A DNA stretch of 8,253 bases from Dehalococcoidia bacterium. GTDB taxonomy: Bacteria; Chloroflexota; Dehalococcoidia; Dehalococcoidales; DAOWJH01. Under the pieces are notes generated by a model. It saw only the letters and a program-made list of their open reading frames with translations, was not told where the DNA came from and searched no databases. Below, in pieces: positions 6,085-8,253 of the stretch. The stretch is from assembly GCA_030640495.1 (NCBI GenBank), contig DAOWJH010000077.1, positions 1 to 8,253 on the forward strand, given 5' to 3'. Each line of letters begins with the position of its first letter. Positions within the stretch are counted from its first letter, which is position 1. The position numbers and the translations under genes were made by a program.

Positions 6085-7101
6085 TATAGACTGGCTATTG
6101 TCGGTGCCACCGGGCTGGTAGGACAGGAGTTCAGCAAGGTCCTAGAGCAACGTAACTTCCCTGTTGACTCAATTCAGCTTTTAGCCTCAGACCGTTCAGC
6201 AGGTAAGAGGCTATTTGTCACTCACCAGGAGATTGAAGTCAAAGAGACTGTTCCCGAGTCCTTTAAGGGAATAGATATTGCCCTTTTCTCGGCTGGGACT
6301 GAGGTTAGTCGCTACTTCTCACCTATAGCTGCTCAATCAGGGGCAGTAGTTATTGATAATAGCTCCGCTTTTAGAATGATGCCTACAGTCCCTCTGGTAG
6401 TACCTGAGGTCAACCCCGAAGACATTAAGTGGCATAAGGGGATTATAGCTAATCCAAATTGCTCCACTATTCAAATGGTAGTGGCTCTACACCCACTACA
6501 CAAGGTTAATCCTATCAGGCGCATTATCGTCGATACCTACCAGGCAGTGTCAGGCACAGGTTCACCAGCAGTGGACGAGCTAACAGCGCAAGCCAAGCAG
6601 GTACTGGATGGGCAAACCACTATCCCCCATGTTTATCCTCATCAAATCGCCTTCAATGTGCTGCCAGAAATAGATGTTTTCCTAGATAATGACTACACTA
6701 AAGAAGAATGGAAGTTGGTGGAAGAAACAAGGAAAATAATGCATGCTGATGATATAGCCATTTCGGCTACCTGTGTGCGAGTTCCGATATTTACCGGGCA
6801 TAGTGAGGCGGTCAATATAGAGTTCTCTCAGCCTATGCCTCCCGACAAGGCACGGCGTATCCTTGCCCAAGCCCCAGGGGTTAAGGTATTAGATGACCCA
6901 GCGGTTAGTCTTTATCCTCAGCCGTGGTCAGCAGCCGGCACTGATGAGGTTTTTGTAGGCCGCATTCGTAGAGATGCTTCTCACCCCAGTGGCTTAGCTA
7001 TGTGGGTTGTGGCTGACAATCTACGAAAGGGAGCTGCCCTAAACACTGTCCAGATTGCTGAAGAAATGGTCAAAAGAGATTGGATACATCCCTGGAGGTA
7101 G
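6076..7101 (+). CDS. asd: Aspartate-semialdehyde dehydrogenase
   Basis: A 341-residue enzyme that reduces 4-aspartyl phosphate with NADPH to aspartate 4-semialdehyde, the branch point toward lysine/diaminopimelate, threonine and methionine. The N-terminal nucleotide-binding GATGLVGQEF lies at 10-19 and the phosphate-binding NSSAFR at 95-100. The active-site cysteine is C129 in NPNCST, with DTYQAVSGTG at 153-162 (Q156) and the catalytic histidine H242 in the RVPIFTGHSE segment. The C-terminal RIRRD and SGLAMWVVADNLRKGAA (305-321) complete the family pattern. Spacing of these residues resembles the Gram-positive-type enzymes. The ATG at 6076 is preferred over an in-frame TTG at 6055, which would only add seven non-conserved residues. 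dapA follows after 3 nt, with its ribosome site overlapping the asd stop codon, so the two are translationally linked. Confidence 0.97.
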   Translation: MGGYRLAIVGATGLVGQEFSKVLEQRNFPVDSIQLLASDRSAGKRLFVTHQEIEVKETVPESFKGIDIALFSAGTEVSRYFSPIAAQSGAVVIDNSSAFRMMPTVPLVVPEVNPEDIKWHKGIIANPNCSTIQMVVALHPLHKVNPIRRIIVDTYQAVSGTGSPAVDELTAQAKQVLDGQTTIPHVYPHQIAFNVLPEIDVFLDNDYTKEEWKLVEETRKIMHADDIAISATCVRVPIFTGHSEAVNIEFSQPMPPDKARRILAQAPGVKVLDDPAVSLYPQPWSAAGTDEVFVGRIRRDASHPSGLAMWVVADNLRKGAALNTVQIAEEMVKRDWIHPWR

Positions 7102-7104
7102 AAG

Positions 7105-7995
7105 ATGGAAAAACTGGGACGATTGCTGACAGCAATGGTAACCCCATTTAACCAAGAAGGGGTGGTTGATTATAAACAGGCTAAGAAGTTAGCTTTAGCC
7201 TTGCTAAGCTCAGGGAGTGACGGGTTGGTAGTCTCAGGCACAACCGGGGAATCGCCCACACTCACCGGGGAGGAGAAACTATGCTTGTTCACTGAGGTGA
7301 AATCAGCAGTGAACAAACAGGGGACAGTAATAGCCGGCACCGGTAGCTCTAGTACAGCCCAGAGCTTGGGGTTGACCAAAGAGGTTGAGCGAATCGGGGT
7401 TGATGCCTGCCTGTTAGTAGTTCCTTACTATAATAAACCTACTCAAGAGGGCTTATATCAACACTTTAAGACTATTGCTCAGGGCACTAATTTGCCCTGT
7501 ATCCTTTACAACGTGCCATCACGCACTGTTACTAACCTATCAGCCGACACGATTATCAAACTAAGCCAGATAGATAACATTATCGGGATAAAGGAAGCTA
7601 GTGGTAACCTAGACCAAATTTCCAAGATTATTAGTAATACAGGAGAGGATTTTTTCGTCTGGAGTGGCAATGATAGCGATACCCTGCCCATAATAGCCTT
7701 AGGTGGCTACGGAGTGATTAGCATTGCCTCACACCTTGTTGGTAACCAAATCAGGGAAATGATTAACCATATTACTGCTGGTAGAGTTGATAAGGCTGCC
7801 AGCATACACCGCTATCTTTTACCCCTGGTTAATGCTCTATTTGTTGTATCCAACCCTATTCCGGTTAAATATGCGGTTAATTATGTAGGCTTTAATGTGG
7901 GCAAGCCACGCCTGCCCCTTACTGAGCCTGATGAAAAAACAGCCGCCTTCATCACGGACACGCTGAAAAACTATAAGATTGACCTGGCGGTATAA
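7105..7995 (+). CDS. dapA: 4-hydroxy-tetrahydrodipicolinate synthase
   Basis: A 296-residue class I aldolase-type TIM-barrel enzyme of normal length. It condenses pyruvate with aspartate semialdehyde, the product of the upstream asd, in the first committed step to diaminopimelate and lysine. The Schiff-base lysine is K163 in GIKEASG. The catalytic triad is complete: T47 in GTTGES (45-50), Y109 in VPYYNKP and Y135 in LYNVPSRT, and R140 matches the residue that binds the substrate carboxylate. The ATG at 7105 has a GGAGG site at 7094-7098, six bases upstream and running into the asd stop codon, a sign of translational coupling. It is the last gene of the plus-strand run and converges on purA. 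Lysine feedback sensitivity cannot be read from the sequence with confidence. Confidence 0.98.
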   Translation: MEKLGRLLTAMVTPFNQEGVVDYKQAKKLALALLSSGSDGLVVSGTTGESPTLTGEEKLCLFTEVKSAVNKQGTVIAGTGSSSTAQSLGLTKEVERIGVDACLLVVPYYNKPTQEGLYQHFKTIAQGTNLPCILYNVPSRTVTNLSADTIIKLSQIDNIIGIKEASGNLDQISKIISNTGEDFFVWSGNDSDTLPIIALGGYGVISIASHLVGNQIREMINHITAGRVDKAASIHRYLLPLVNALFVVSNPIPVKYAVNYVGFNVGKPRLPLTEPDEKTAAFITDTLKNYKIDLAV

Positions 7996-8028
7996 GAGCC
8001 AAAATCTTTAGCCTTTATTACTAAACAG

Positions 8029-8050
8029 GGGTAATAGAGGTTATTTACCC
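8029..8050. terminator. Weak hairpin in the convergent dapA/purA gap
   Basis: The 81-nt gap between the convergent dapA and purA stops contains one modest inverted repeat. Eight base pairs form between 8029-8036 and 8042-8050, with one bulged T and a five-base loop. No T-run follows on either strand. Its position between converging genes suggests a shared terminator, but it lacks the features of a good intrinsic one. Confidence 0.3.
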
Positions 8051-8076
8051 GCTTGTGGTGAGGTTGATAAACAGCT

Positions 8077-8253
8077 TTACAAGATAGGCATCTTGTCAAT
8101 GGTCTGTTCCCGTCTCGGTCCTACACAGATGAGATTAACCGGACTAGAAATAATTTCTTCCAACCTGGATACATATTGGCGAGCTTCAGCAGGCAACTGC
8201 TCAAATTGCCGAATATCAGTGATGGGAGTCTGCCACCCGGGTAGCTCCTCATA
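8077..8253 (-). CDS. purA: Adenylosuccinate synthetase, C-terminal end (partial)
   Basis: The last 58 codons of a minus-strand gene that enters from the right edge. They read YEELPGW at the start, LPAEARQYVSRLEEI in the middle, and VNLICVGPRREQTI near the end before a TAA at 8077-8079. This is the highly conserved C-terminus of PurA, which uses GTP to join IMP and aspartate on the way to AMP. The VGPxRxxTI segment includes residues of the nucleotide-binding end of the fold. A perfect 7-bp inverted repeat with a four-base loop (8079-8096) overlaps the stop codon; it may slow or stabilise the transcript end but lacks a T-run. The start and most of the protein are outside the window. Confidence 0.93.
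   Translation of the reverse strand, partial: YEELPGWQTPITDIRQFEQLPAEARQYVSRLEEIISSPVNLICVGPRREQTIDKMPIL

Noticed and set aside
1..8253. Mobile element, defence system, CRISPR array or toxin-antitoxin pair
   Set aside because: No transposase, integrase, nuclease cassette, regular repeat-spacer array or paired small genes were found; the genes are housekeeping or widely conserved families.

Overview
This looks like an ordinary chromosomal stretch of a bacterium, most likely a Chloroflexota member of the Dehalococcoidia type. The evidence is the run rpsO-pnp-asd-dapA in one direction, a small CxxC-x17-CxxC zinc-ribbon protein of a kind common in that phylum, TTG start codons on two translation/RNA genes, and palindromic GC-rich intergenic repeats. 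The taxonomic call is inference from gene content and style. There is no rRNA, tRNA, CRISPR array, transposase or phage gene.

Layout. Positions 1-3154 hold a minus-strand cluster. In transcription order it is a zinc-ribbon protein (3154-2861), a DUF503/YlxP-like protein (2738-2448), a large DEAD/DEAH-box helicase with a C-terminal DUF1998 cysteine cluster of the MrfA/YprA type (2433-64), and the first 13 codons of a gene that is probably lgt (40 to window edge). The 3' end of the helicase gene runs through a double-hairpin palindromic repeat, which supplies its last 27 or so residues. Positions 3155-3461 form a divergent regulatory region with two good sigma-70-type promoters facing away from each other. 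The minus-strand promoter leaves a leader of about 170 nt on the zinc-ribbon mRNA.

Positions 3462-7995 hold a plus-strand cluster: rpsO (ribosomal protein S15), pnp (polynucleotide phosphorylase), asd (aspartate-semialdehyde dehydrogenase) and dapA (4-hydroxy-tetrahydrodipicolinate synthase). rpsO-pnp is the classical translation/RNA-decay pair. asd-dapA make two consecutive steps of the aspartate route to diaminopimelate and lysine and are separated by only 3 nt. A 138-nt gap with a possible extended -10 promoter separates the two pairs. The window closes with the 3' end of purA (adenylosuccinate synthetase) converging on dapA from the minus strand.

I do not see a clearly new biological system. 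The observations most worth a second look are the repeat-derived tail of the helicase, the back-to-back promoter region with a B12-box-like sequence in the zinc-ribbon leader, an MrfA-type helicase without an adjacent MrfB, the G-tracts around the asd start, and a possible 44-codon ORF between pnp and asd.
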